Shown here one piece after another: positions 1 to 5,702 of a stretch of DNA of 26,700 bases. The notes beneath the pieces are model-generated. The model was not told the DNA's origin. It searched no databases and saw only the letters and a program-made list of their open reading frames with translations. Within the stretch, counting starts at the first letter, position 1; each line of letters starts with the position of its first letter. The stretch spans positions 1-26,700 of the IMG/VR virus record IMGVR_UViG_3300010885_004570; one strand, written 5' to 3'. Source of the DNA: a virus. The position numbers were made by a program, and so were the translations under genes.

Positions 1-220
1 AAAAATACTCTTTAGGAGACATTCCAGCAATCTTATTCTTAGATCGCTTCATTCCACCAAAGTCCCATACCCAGTTACGATGATCTAGTTCGCCATCGAA
101 CCATACTCGAAAGGATACTGCATACCCATGCAGGAATTTGCAATGCGTATCTTCTGCTTTCCATTGACGGAAACAAGTTGAGTACCCATCAAATAATTTT
201 GTTGAACTGTATCTTCCCAT
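1..220 (-). CDS. queD: QueD/PTPS-family protein (6-pyruvoyl-tetrahydropterin synthase-like), 3' end outside window
   Basis: Partial gene: 73 codons are visible from the ATG at 220, then it runs off the window start. The translation contains C27-x-x-LHGY (residues 27-33), a beta-strand stretch SFRVWFDGELD and WVWDFGGMK (about 50-58). These match the C-x3-HGH and (V/I)xDFxxLK signatures of the tetrahydropterin synthase fold. The family includes QueD, which makes 6-carboxytetrahydropterin in the queuosine/7-deazaguanine pathway, and phage copies are common. Two expected zinc ligands differ: the second His of HGH is Tyr33, and the N-terminal His is replaced by Cys16/Phe17. The exact reaction is therefore uncertain. 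The ATG lies 2 nt after the stop of the upstream 146-aa gene, so the two are probably co-transcribed. Family assignment is good; QueD activity is inference. Confidence 0.72.
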   Translation of the reverse strand, partial: MGRYSSTKLFDGYSTCFRQWKAEDTHCKFLHGYAVSFRVWFDGELDHRNWVWDFGGMKRSKNKIAGMSPKEYF

Positions 221-222
221 TT

Positions 223-663
223 TTAATTACTTTTAATTGTTTGTTCTGCTGTTTCTTGGTAAGTGAAATATAGGTCTTTTAAGTCACCTTTGCAACTTTT
301 TATTGCATTATCCCATACATCAACTCCGAACTCTACACAAAGACGTAACTTTAAGTCAGTCAAAGTTCTTAGCTCTGTAATATAGAAATCCTCCATCAGC
401 TTATTGTAGCGCTTAATGTGCTTGCGTTCGATCTCGTCTATCTTATCTCTAAGAGAGTCTGGACCTGCCTTCCATGTTTCCTTTGTTTTGATTATTTCTT
501 GCTCACATCGCTTCATCACATTACGTGCATCTGAAAGATATGGAGCTAGATCGTAGTCGCCGTGCTCGATCTGCTGAAGTAAGAACGGTCTGCCTTTTAA
601 TGCTTCCGATCTTTTAAGTTTGGGTTTTAATTTGGACTCCCTCCACCAATTGAATCTACTCAT
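223..663 (-). CDS. conserved-looking hypothetical protein, 146 aa
   Basis: I do not recognise this protein. It is charged, soluble and predicted mostly helical, with no signal peptide or membrane segment. The N-terminus is very basic (RESKLKPKLKRSEALKGR, about residues 8-25). Residues 45-95 are a Lys/Glu-rich helical stretch that could form a coiled coil, and there are only three Cys. It begins inside the last codons of the 65-aa gene (8-nt overlap) and ends 2 nt before the QueD-like gene. That indicates a tight three-gene operon behind the terminator/TATTTATA site at 856-896. The basic N-terminus would suit nucleic acid binding, but nothing specific supports this. Confidence 0.7.
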   Translation of the reverse strand: MSRFNWWRESKLKPKLKRSEALKGRPFLLQQIEHGDYDLAPYLSDARNVMKRCEQEIIKTKETWKAGPDSLRDKIDEIERKHIKRYNKLMEDFYITELRTLTDLKLRLCVEFGVDVWDNAIKSCKGDLKDLYFTYQETAEQTIKSN

Positions 664-853
664 GTGTTTCTTCTATAACTTGTGCTTCTTCTATTATTCT
701 ACAAATATATAAAATTCCTTCTTTTTTTAAAACAGTTTCACTAAGATAGTATTCTTTAGCTTCTGTGATAGGAAAGTCTGGATGATCTTTGAATTTACGG
801 ACTACCTCGTAGAGGTGATCGTTATAACTTATTATCTCTTTGTTGAATGACAT
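656..853 (-). CDS. small hypothetical protein, 65 aa
   Basis: Unrecognised short protein containing a single Met, so the start at 853 is the only ATG option. It is acidic towards the C-terminus (IIEEAQVIEETHE). It is the first gene after the terminator at 866-896. The TATTTATA motif sits only 2 nt before its ATG, much closer than at other genes. Either this gene is made from a leaderless or upstream transcript, or the motif here serves the next gene. Its stop overlaps the start of the 146-aa gene by 8 nt, which supports translational coupling and a real gene. Confidence 0.6.
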   Translation of the reverse strand: MSFNKEIISYNDHLYEVVRKFKDHPDFPITEAKEYYLSETVLKKEGILYICRIIEEAQVIEETHE

Positions 854-855
854 GA

Positions 856-863
856 TATAAATA
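856..863 (-). promoter_or_regulatory. TATTTATA motif, candidate phage promoter
   Basis: On the coding strand this reads AGTA-TATTTATA-TC followed directly by ATG. It is one of eight copies located just upstream of minus-strand start codons. It lies immediately behind the terminator hairpin at 870-895. The 2-nt distance to the start codon is unusually short. Confidence 0.4.
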
Positions 864-865
864 TA

Positions 866-896
866 CTAAAAAAGGCTCACGTATGCAAGCCTTTTG
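866..896 (-). terminator. rho-independent terminator after the 253-aa gene
   Basis: On the minus strand the arms AAAAGGCT and AGCCTTTT (888-895 and 870-877) form an 8-bp stem around a 10-nt loop, followed by a T-run. It lies 22 nt after the stop of the 253-aa gene at 918. It probably ends the operon of the left cluster. Confidence 0.75.
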
Positions 897-917
897 TAAT
901 TTATTTTTTATCTGCTT

Positions 918-1679
918 CTATTTTTGTTTAATTCGTAGTATTTGTTTGTATATTGATTCATTAATGCTACCACTCTCTTCTTCAAAATCTGAAAAGTATT
1001 GTCCGAAGTCTTCTCGATGCTTCTTTTTAGTTATGATATTACGGACTATGCTATTTATATCAAAGCCATCAGTATCATCCATACTACTATCACCATAATC
1101 ACTGACTAGATCTTCTCGTGTAGCTGTGTCTTCTAAAGCGCTAGCTAGGTATTCTTCAAATTTTTGTTTTAGACTTGGGTCTTTTTTGAATTTCTGTAAT
1201 GCTTCTTCTGCTTTAACTAAATTGTCCATACCTGCAGGCTCTGGGCTCTGTTTCGCTAATGGGTTATTTTTAGCATACTCGGCAAAGCCATTTATTGTAC
1301 CGTTTGCAATTACCCCAAATCCTTTTGCATAAGCTCTTACAAGTTCAGTTGCTGCTTGTTCGCCTTTTTTATCAAACAAGTCTTTAACTTTTAATCCAAA
1401 CTTACTATAATCTTGTTTCCGCGTTGGGGAACCTCCACCATTATCGTACTTCCATGATGAAGCTTCTGCGCCTGCTTGTGTGTTGACTAAGTAGGTCAGT
1501 AACTCCTGCCATCCATCTAAACCAATCGATTTATTTCCATCCCTAGCTTCTTGTGCTCCGTAATAAAGCATGGTACCAATGTTTGCTCCTCCTCTTACGT
1601 TTCCATCTGAAGCTTCCTTATACCATGATTGATTTTTTGGATTTCTTGGTAGATCCTTTATGTTCATGTAGCTTTGCAT
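918..1679 (-). CDS. unknown protein, second half of stop-split pair B, 253 aa
   Basis: Not recognised. The N-terminal half contains a Gly/Asn-rich segment (DGNVRGGANIGTMLYYGAQEARDGN, about residues 25-49) and GWQELLTYLVNTQAGAEASSW. The middle is helical and Lys/Glu-rich, followed by an acidic Asp/Ser stretch (about 195-209). The C-terminus is ESIYKQILRIKQK, which resembles ESLHEQLLRAAKNK at the end of the 145-aa protein at 2119-2556. The ATG at 1679 is in the same frame as the upstream 126-aa gene. Only the TGA at 1689-1691 and three codons (Q-P-S) separate them, and no Shine-Dalgarno is visible. It may therefore be the distal part of an originally longer protein, or be made by readthrough or reinitiation. 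A terminator follows it. A head-packaged or structural role is conceivable but unproven. Confidence 0.68.
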   Translation of the reverse strand: MQSYMNIKDLPRNPKNQSWYKEASDGNVRGGANIGTMLYYGAQEARDGNKSIGLDGWQELLTYLVNTQAGAEASSWKYDNGGGSPTRKQDYSKFGLKVKDLFDKKGEQAATELVRAYAKGFGVIANGTINGFAEYAKNNPLAKQSPEPAGMDNLVKAEEALQKFKKDPSLKQKFEEYLASALEDTATREDLVSDYGDSSMDDTDGFDINSIVRNIITKKKHREDFGQYFSDFEEESGSINESIYKQILRIKQK

Positions 1680-1688
1680 ACTCGGTTG

Positions 1689-2069
1689 TCAAATATTGTC
1701 TACAAATTGTTTGGTCCTATTACCTTGATCCGTATTAGGAATAACAACTGCTCGTGATAGCAAATTTGAGTCTGGTCCATTTACTCCATAGCGATCAGTA
1801 AGGCTCTTATAGATTTTTTCTGCAATTTGTTGTTTAGATACTGCAAATGCTCCTGATATATTAGGACTTGAAAGCTCGGTACTAATTGCTTGTATAATTT
1901 CTGATTTATTTTCTTGGAGAAAGTTTACAAATAGTTCCGATGCGGCAAACTCATGCATACCCTTGGTTGCTTCTGACCAGGTATTAATGTATGCTTGAAC
2001 ATCTAAATCACTACCTTCTTTTATTAACAATCCTGCCAATTCCATTAATCGTAATCTTGTTGATTTCAT
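1689..2069 (-). CDS. unknown protein with RLMELAG-IKE N-terminal peptide, first half of pair B, 126 aa
   Basis: Residues 1-19 (MKSTRLRLMELAGLLIKEG) closely match the N-terminus of the 139-aa protein at 2605-3024. A second shared block (ENKSEIIQAIS...AFAVSKQQI here, KNKAALTAAIS...AYEAVESLI there) shows the two are paralogues. The N-terminal peptide ends in I-K-E followed by Gly, which fits the (L/I)-x-E cleavage site of T4-type prohead proteases. A capsid-targeting, processed internal protein is therefore possible (inference). The gene ends with TGA at 1689-1691, and the following 253-aa frame continues in phase. A TATTTATA motif lies 15 nt before the start. The 39-nt repeat shared with 3025-3063 lies directly upstream. 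Confidence 0.68.
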   Translation of the reverse strand: MKSTRLRLMELAGLLIKEGSDLDVQAYINTWSEATKGMHEFAASELFVNFLQENKSEIIQAISTELSSPNISGAFAVSKQQIAEKIYKSLTDRYGVNGPDSNLLSRAVVIPNTDQGNRTKQFVDNI

Positions 2070-2073
2070 TTAC

Positions 2074-2112
2074 AGTTTATTTATTATAAATAGTCTTCTT
2101 TTAACTCAACAG
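2074..2112 (-). repeat. 39-nt direct repeat, copy 1
   Basis: Matches 3025-3063 at 36 of 39 positions. The last 25 positions (2088-2112) are identical. Copy 1 is mostly intergenic, between the 145-aa and 126-aa genes. In copy 2 the same bases encode the C-terminus VELKEDYLL of the 440-aa protein. Both copies sit directly upstream of paralogous MK-x-x-R-x-RLMELAG genes, so the repeat is probably the edge of an old tandem duplication. Confidence 0.85.
2085..2092 (-). promoter_or_regulatory. TATTTATA motif, candidate phage promoter
   Basis: The coding strand reads AGAC-TATTTATA-ATAA, 15 nt before the ATG at 2069. It lies within repeat copy 1. The corresponding position in copy 2 has mutated to TATTTACT. 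Confidence 0.45.
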
Positions 2113-2118
2113 TTGTTG

Positions 2119-2556
2119 CTATTTTGTTTGCAGTTTATTTTTTGCAGCTCTCAACAGTTGCTCGTGCAAGGACTCACCTACTATATTAAGCTCGCTTTTA
2201 AGCTCGCTTTGGATTTGAGAGCACTCTGGAACTTTCACTTTCCCATTAAGTGCTGGATTAACATCTTTGTGTAGATTAAGCTCAGATCGTACAATTGATG
2301 ATTCGAGCCCTGCTGTCTTCAACTTTGCAACTAATACGTCTCTTATTCCAATCGCAGTTGGATCTTGTGATAAAGGACCCTTATTAAGGTATACGTCCTC
2401 TTCAATGTTGTTATTTTTAACCCGAACAATCCCAACAGGTGCTGTGTTTTTGTTAGGGAATGTTGGCAGAAAGATTATATATACGTCTTCTTTATCCTTC
2501 ACTACAATACTATCTGCATAATTCCAATTGTCCATTTTTGATTTAGCAGCCTCCAT
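2119..2556 (-). CDS. unknown protein, second half of stop-split pair A, 145 aa
   Basis: Not recognised. The central part (DVYIIFLPTFPNKNTAPVGIVRVKNN) looks like beta-strands. The C-terminus, GESLHEQLLRAAKNKLQTK, resembles the end of the 253-aa protein. The frame is open upstream of the ATG at 2556 as far as the TAA at 2605-2607, reading IYVLGLGNRDAIRKRMEAAKSK. This looks like coding sequence, and it continues in phase from the 139-aa gene, so the two may once have been, or may still be, one polypeptide. After its TAG stop, another frame reads TTVELKEDYL then a stop, echoing the C-terminus of the 440-aa protein. The true start is uncertain because no Shine-Dalgarno is visible. Confidence 0.62.
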   Translation of the reverse strand: MEAAKSKMDNWNYADSIVVKDKEDVYIIFLPTFPNKNTAPVGIVRVKNNNIEEDVYLNKGPLSQDPTAIGIRDVLVAKLKTAGLESSIVRSELNLHKDVNPALNGKVKVPECSQIQSELKSELNIVGESLHEQLLRAAKNKLQTK

Positions 2557-2604
2557 TCTCTTGCGAATTGCATCTCGGTTGCCAAGACCTAGGACATAAA
2601 TACC

Positions 2605-3024
2605 TTAAGTGGCTGCGCGCATCGGAATTTTTTCAGTGTCTTTAGGACTTAAACCTCTACTATCGGGTTGGTTAGAATTATCAGGTTGATTGGAACCATC
2701 TGGATTTTCAATCATATCAGTAAGATCTTCTTTAAGTCTTTCAAGATCATCTTTAACGGTACTTTCACCTGGTACTGCGTAAGCTTCCATCCACGGGAAA
2801 TCCTCTGCATACTTCTTAGGCACTCCTGCTTCGATAGCTGTCTTAATAATTAAGGATTCTACAGCTTCATATGCAGATGTGTCTTCATCGTTTTTTAACC
2901 TCTTGCTAATGGCTGCAGTGAGTGCTGCTTTGTTTTTTGCAATTGCTGCAATTACATCTGCTGCTGTATTCTCTTTGATCGGAATACCAGCCAATTCCAT
3001 TAAACGTGTTCTTATTGTTTTCAT
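2605..3024 (-). CDS. unknown protein with RLMELAG-IKE N-terminal peptide, first half of pair A, 139 aa
   Basis: Paralogue of the 126-aa protein at 1689-2069. The shared N-terminus here is MKTIRTRLMELAGIPIKEN, with I-K-E as a possible prohead-protease site after residue 18. It continues with an Ala/Lys-rich helical domain (about 20-75). Near the C-terminus a short tandem repeat DGSNQPDNSNQPDS (about 109-122) forms a likely disordered linker. Such a linker would fit a joint between two domains of one longer protein. It ends in TAA at 2605-2607, after which the reading frame stays open into the 145-aa gene. It starts 7 nt after the stop of the 440-aa gene. A role as an internal virion protein is inference. 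Confidence 0.68.
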   Translation of the reverse strand: MKTIRTRLMELAGIPIKENTAADVIAAIAKNKAALTAAISKRLKNDEDTSAYEAVESLIIKTAIEAGVPKKYAEDFPWMEAYAVPGESTVKDDLERLKEDLTDMIENPDGSNQPDNSNQPDSRGLSPKDTEKIPMRAAT

Positions 3025-3063
3025 AGTTTATTTATAGTAAATAGTCTTCTTTTAACTCAACAG
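3025..3063 (-). repeat. 39-nt direct repeat, copy 2
   Basis: Partner of 2074-2112 (36/39 identical). It encodes the last residues VELKEDYLL and stop of the 440-aa protein and the short spacer before the 139-aa gene. Confidence 0.85.
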
Positions 3064-4354
3064 AAGTAAGAACATCTTGAGCTTGACTTTTTTGTGAAGT
3101 TGTTGGTGATCCAATCTTAAACTTTGTAGAGAATATTTCGACTAATTTGTTAAAGTCCTCAGCAGGGTCTATCATAAAGAATTTTCCTGGACCTGAAATT
3201 GCTATAAAGTAATCAAAGTGTGGAGTTCCAGTGTTAGCTCCAGCGTATATATAAAACTCGAATGCTGCTAATCTTTGATAGAATTGAGGACCTACACTAC
3301 CATCAGCTTCAACTGCTGGATCTACTACTAGGCTCTTAATGTCAGCTGCAGATGATGATTTATACACTTTAGCTAGTGCACTAGCCCAAATATCTTTTAT
3401 TACCTCTAACGTTGTGTTGTTCTCTCTAAGCAACCTTTCGAAGGCCACGAAAGCCCAACTGTCAGTTTTTTTGAGATAGTATATGTTCTCGTTAGATTTA
3501 GCTCGTAGATCTAGGATGTCTGCAGGAATTGATGATTGTTGTGGATCCTCTGCTTGACGTATATCACTACCACCTCCAAACAACTGATTTATCCGTACAG
3601 TCATATATTTTGCAACATCGTTTCCAGATCCTATCTTCTCTTGACTTCTAAGACGGAAACCAGATCTAATCTTCGTTGCCTTCACTTCAAGCTTAACATC
3701 ACCCACCATAACATCCGCTGCTTCTCCTCCTCGAGGTGATCTTCCTCCTTCAAGAAATAATCGCAAAAACATTTCATAGCGTCCCATTTTTACAGAAGTA
3801 TACGGAACTAAGTCTGCTACGTACTGCATGAAATCCTTAGACACTCCGGTCTTGTCAACCACATCAAAAAGATTACCTTCACCCATCTGTACTAGGGTAT
3901 TAATGGAGATCAAACCTCCTGGTTCTGTTAATATTTTTTGAAGTTGTTTATAAGAATTAGTTTCTGCAGCTTCCCTAAATATAAGCTTAGAATCGACAGC
4001 TGTGAAGTTCTTTAATTCGGATAGAGATTTCATTACACTATCGCTAGTCTGCTTTGCATCGACTATTCTAAATACCTGCAATAAATCTGATTGCTCTAAG
4101 TTAGCTGCTTTAAGTGTGCTGATTAGGGTTTCAAGAGTAATGTCTGTAGGAGTTTCAGATGCCTCCTCTCTTACTGGAGTAGGAGCTTTCTTTGTAAAGT
4201 CTGGCATCTCATTGATTCCATTCTCAGCTAGAACCTCTTGTAATACTTTTAATTCACTCTTGACTGTAAACTTACCATTCTTCATGGTAGGAAAGCCTTT
4301 TGGTAATCTATACGACCACTCAGCTATAATATCGTCCCAATTTATATTTTTCAT
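3032..4354 (-). CDS. 440-aa protein with possible PD-(D/E)XK nuclease core
   Basis: The N-terminal about 50 residues (INWDDIIAEWSYRLPKGFPTMKNGKFTVKSELKVL) form a compact Trp/Tyr-rich segment. I have the impression of similar N-termini in other marine phage proteins, without a known function. A helical middle follows. Residues about 190-230 then read GRYE194, GGRSPRGGEAAD214, and LE223-V-K225-AT. A helix Glu, a strand Asp and E-x-K at this spacing are the layout of PD-(D/E)XK nucleases. This is suggestive, since the family is short on sequence identity. V-L-A-E-N at 41-45 could be a prohead-protease site. The C-terminus VELKEDYLL is duplicated out of context at 2088-2112. The gene lies between the ligase-like gene (19-nt gap) and pair A. 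It could instead be a structural protein with a chance motif. Confidence 0.65.
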   Translation of the reverse strand: MKNINWDDIIAEWSYRLPKGFPTMKNGKFTVKSELKVLQEVLAENGINEMPDFTKKAPTPVREEASETPTDITLETLISTLKAANLEQSDLLQVFRIVDAKQTSDSVMKSLSELKNFTAVDSKLIFREAAETNSYKQLQKILTEPGGLISINTLVQMGEGNLFDVVDKTGVSKDFMQYVADLVPYTSVKMGRYEMFLRLFLEGGRSPRGGEAADVMVGDVKLEVKATKIRSGFRLRSQEKIGSGNDVAKYMTVRINQLFGGGSDIRQAEDPQQSSIPADILDLRAKSNENIYYLKKTDSWAFVAFERLLRENNTTLEVIKDIWASALAKVYKSSSAADIKSLVVDPAVEADGSVGPQFYQRLAAFEFYIYAGANTGTPHFDYFIAISGPGKFFMIDPAEDFNKLVEIFSTKFKIGSPTTSQKSQAQDVLTSVELKEDYLL

Positions 4355-4373
4355 TAACTTCGTTTTTATATTC

Positions 4374-5471
4374 TTACTTCTTAAAAGAGCTTGCTAATCC
4401 ACCCAATATAAACTTACCAGTTATTTTAAAAGGTTTATTATATATTCTTTCATCTCTTATTACAATTCCCTCATGCTCAGACACTGGTCCTAGAGGTGAG
4501 GATAGCTGTTCTAACACTGCATCCCCTAACTTCATAGTAGCTAAGTAAATTACAAATCCATCTACAGCTGCTTTGTAATCTGCAGGATCTGCTATGTAAT
4601 CCGATAATGGTACTCCTTCCGAGATTTTAATTAATACGTCTTTAGATAAAGCAGATATTACTTTTCCGTCTTTTGTTTTAATTGTGGTATCTGGTACTGT
4701 TGCTTGAGCTAACCACTGAGAAAGAGTTTTGGTTTCTTTCTTATCCCCATAGTCTACAGTATATTTTTCATTCAATGCTGAACTAAAGTCTGGCTTATTG
4801 TCTAGGGTAGTTGGTATTGAACCCAACACCTCATATCCACGCTTAGATGCAACCTCTTGTAAATTGTTTAATAAATCTTGCATTGCATCTTCGTTATAAT
4901 CAATTTCTTTAGTTCCTCTTCTTTTAGGAGTCACTTGCTCTAATTCAAGTAATCCATGAACTGCTAGGAAATTTTTGTTATACGATAACACGTTAGTACT
5001 ACCCGCTACATATTCTAAATTAAACATTATATTTGGATTGTTCCAAAGACCTAATTTCTTAATTGCAGGAGTAATTTTAGGAAGAGACTCATTGAATATA
5101 TCTAATACTGTACCTCCTATTTGAATCATACCATGACCTTCACCAAATCTATCAGTTAACTCTGCTTTAGTAATTCCTTTAACATCTAAAGGTTTCATTG
5201 AACCTCTATCCATTACAAATTGCTTTTTTCCGTCTAAAGTTATAAATCGAATTGATGCATTTACTCCATCAATCTTGACTGCTGCTGGTCCTTTTTCTAG
5301 ATAATTAACTGACATTTCAAATACTTTTAATATGTCTTTCCCTGTCTTTACCCAATCTATATTAAATGGATGCGCCATATGTCCACCTGCTCCACCTTCA
5401 TATAACAACGACTTAGCTGTTTTTGAAGGAATATTATAGGCTTTTGGAATTAGTGATTTTAGCTTGATCAT
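4374..5471 (-). CDS. covalent nucleotidyltransferase / nucleic acid ligase-like protein, 365 aa
   Basis: The ligase-superfamily motifs appear in order: motif I K66-I-D-G69 (nucleotidyl acceptor Lys), a central FNLE153YV resembling motif III/IIIa, motif IV E334-G-I-V-I, and motif V K349-I-T-G-K353. Enzymes with this set form a lysine-NMP intermediate and seal or cap nucleic acid ends. The block GGAGGHMAHPFNIDW at 26-40 resembles a phage-specific subgroup of unknown function. There is no separate OB-fold domain that I can recognise after motif V. The N-terminal 25 residues are basic and end in L-Y-E followed by Gly-Gly, so a cleavable capsid-targeting peptide is possible. The gene starts 1 nt after the DUF5522 stop. 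DNA versus RNA substrate cannot be told from sequence. Confidence 0.75.
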   Translation of the reverse strand: MIKLKSLIPKAYNIPSKTAKSLLYEGGAGGHMAHPFNIDWVKTGKDILKVFEMSVNYLEKGPAAVKIDGVNASIRFITLDGKKQFVMDRGSMKPLDVKGITKAELTDRFGEGHGMIQIGGTVLDIFNESLPKITPAIKKLGLWNNPNIMFNLEYVAGSTNVLSYNKNFLAVHGLLELEQVTPKRRGTKEIDYNEDAMQDLLNNLQEVASKRGYEVLGSIPTTLDNKPDFSSALNEKYTVDYGDKKETKTLSQWLAQATVPDTTIKTKDGKVISALSKDVLIKISEGVPLSDYIADPADYKAAVDGFVIYLATMKLGDAVLEQLSSPLGPVSEHEGIVIRDERIYNKPFKITGKFILGGLASSFKK

Positions 5472-5472
5472 A

Positions 5473-5700
5473 CTAATAAATATGCTCTAAAGTTGAATTT
5501 CCTTTTTTATATTTTGGTTGATAGGGACAATGCTTACATCCATTACCACAACAACTACCTCTCCTCTTATGATACTCTTCTGTTAGCACTATACGGCCAT
5601 CCTCGTTATAATAGAAATCAGTAGGAAGAAGCTTTGGTTTGCTAAGCTCCTTCACGTATTGTTGAAATATCCAATCTTGTGATGAATGTACTATTGCCAT
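5473..5700 (-). CDS. DUF5522 family Cys-rich protein, 75 aa
   Basis: Residues 29-63 carry the family signature: FYYNEDGRIVLTEEYHKRRG followed by S-C-C-G-N-G-C-K-H-C-P-Y. The four clustered Cys plus His suggest a metal or Fe-S site; the biochemical function is unknown. I know this family mainly from Bacteroidota genomes, where its members read D/F-Y-Y-x-E-x-G-x-x-V-x-T-x-x-Y-H-x-x-R-G-x-C-C. It is the best host clue in the window. It begins 2 nt after the ribonucleotide reductase stop and ends 1 nt before the ligase-like gene, so it is co-expressed with both. A redox or metal service role for the reductase is only a suggestion. Confidence 0.85.
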   Translation of the reverse strand: MAIVHSSQDWIFQQYVKELSKPKLLPTDFYYNEDGRIVLTEEYHKRRGSCCGNGCKHCPYQPKYKKGNSTLEHIY

Positions 5701-5702
5701 TA

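Noticed and set aside
883-1098. Plus-strand frame with a hydrophobic start, near the terminator
   Set aside because: Overlaps the 253-aa minus-strand gene and its terminator. The hydrophobicity comes from the antisense of Lys-rich codons. No other plus-strand gene exists in the window.
918-3024. Stop-codon reassignment as the reason for the split pairs
   Set aside because: The two splitting stops differ (TAA, TGA), and TAA, TGA and TAG all end other well-defined genes in the window.
3029-3036. TATAAATA in the T4 orientation on the minus strand, 4 nt before the 139-aa gene
   Set aside because: A single copy overlapping the end of the previous gene and the repeat. It is too close to the ATG to act as a -10 element for it, and no other gene shows this orientation upstream.
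5476-5483. TATTTATT before the ligase-like gene, similar to the promoter motif
   Set aside because: One mismatch, and it lies within the last codons of DUF5522 (HIY-stop), so coding constraint explains it.
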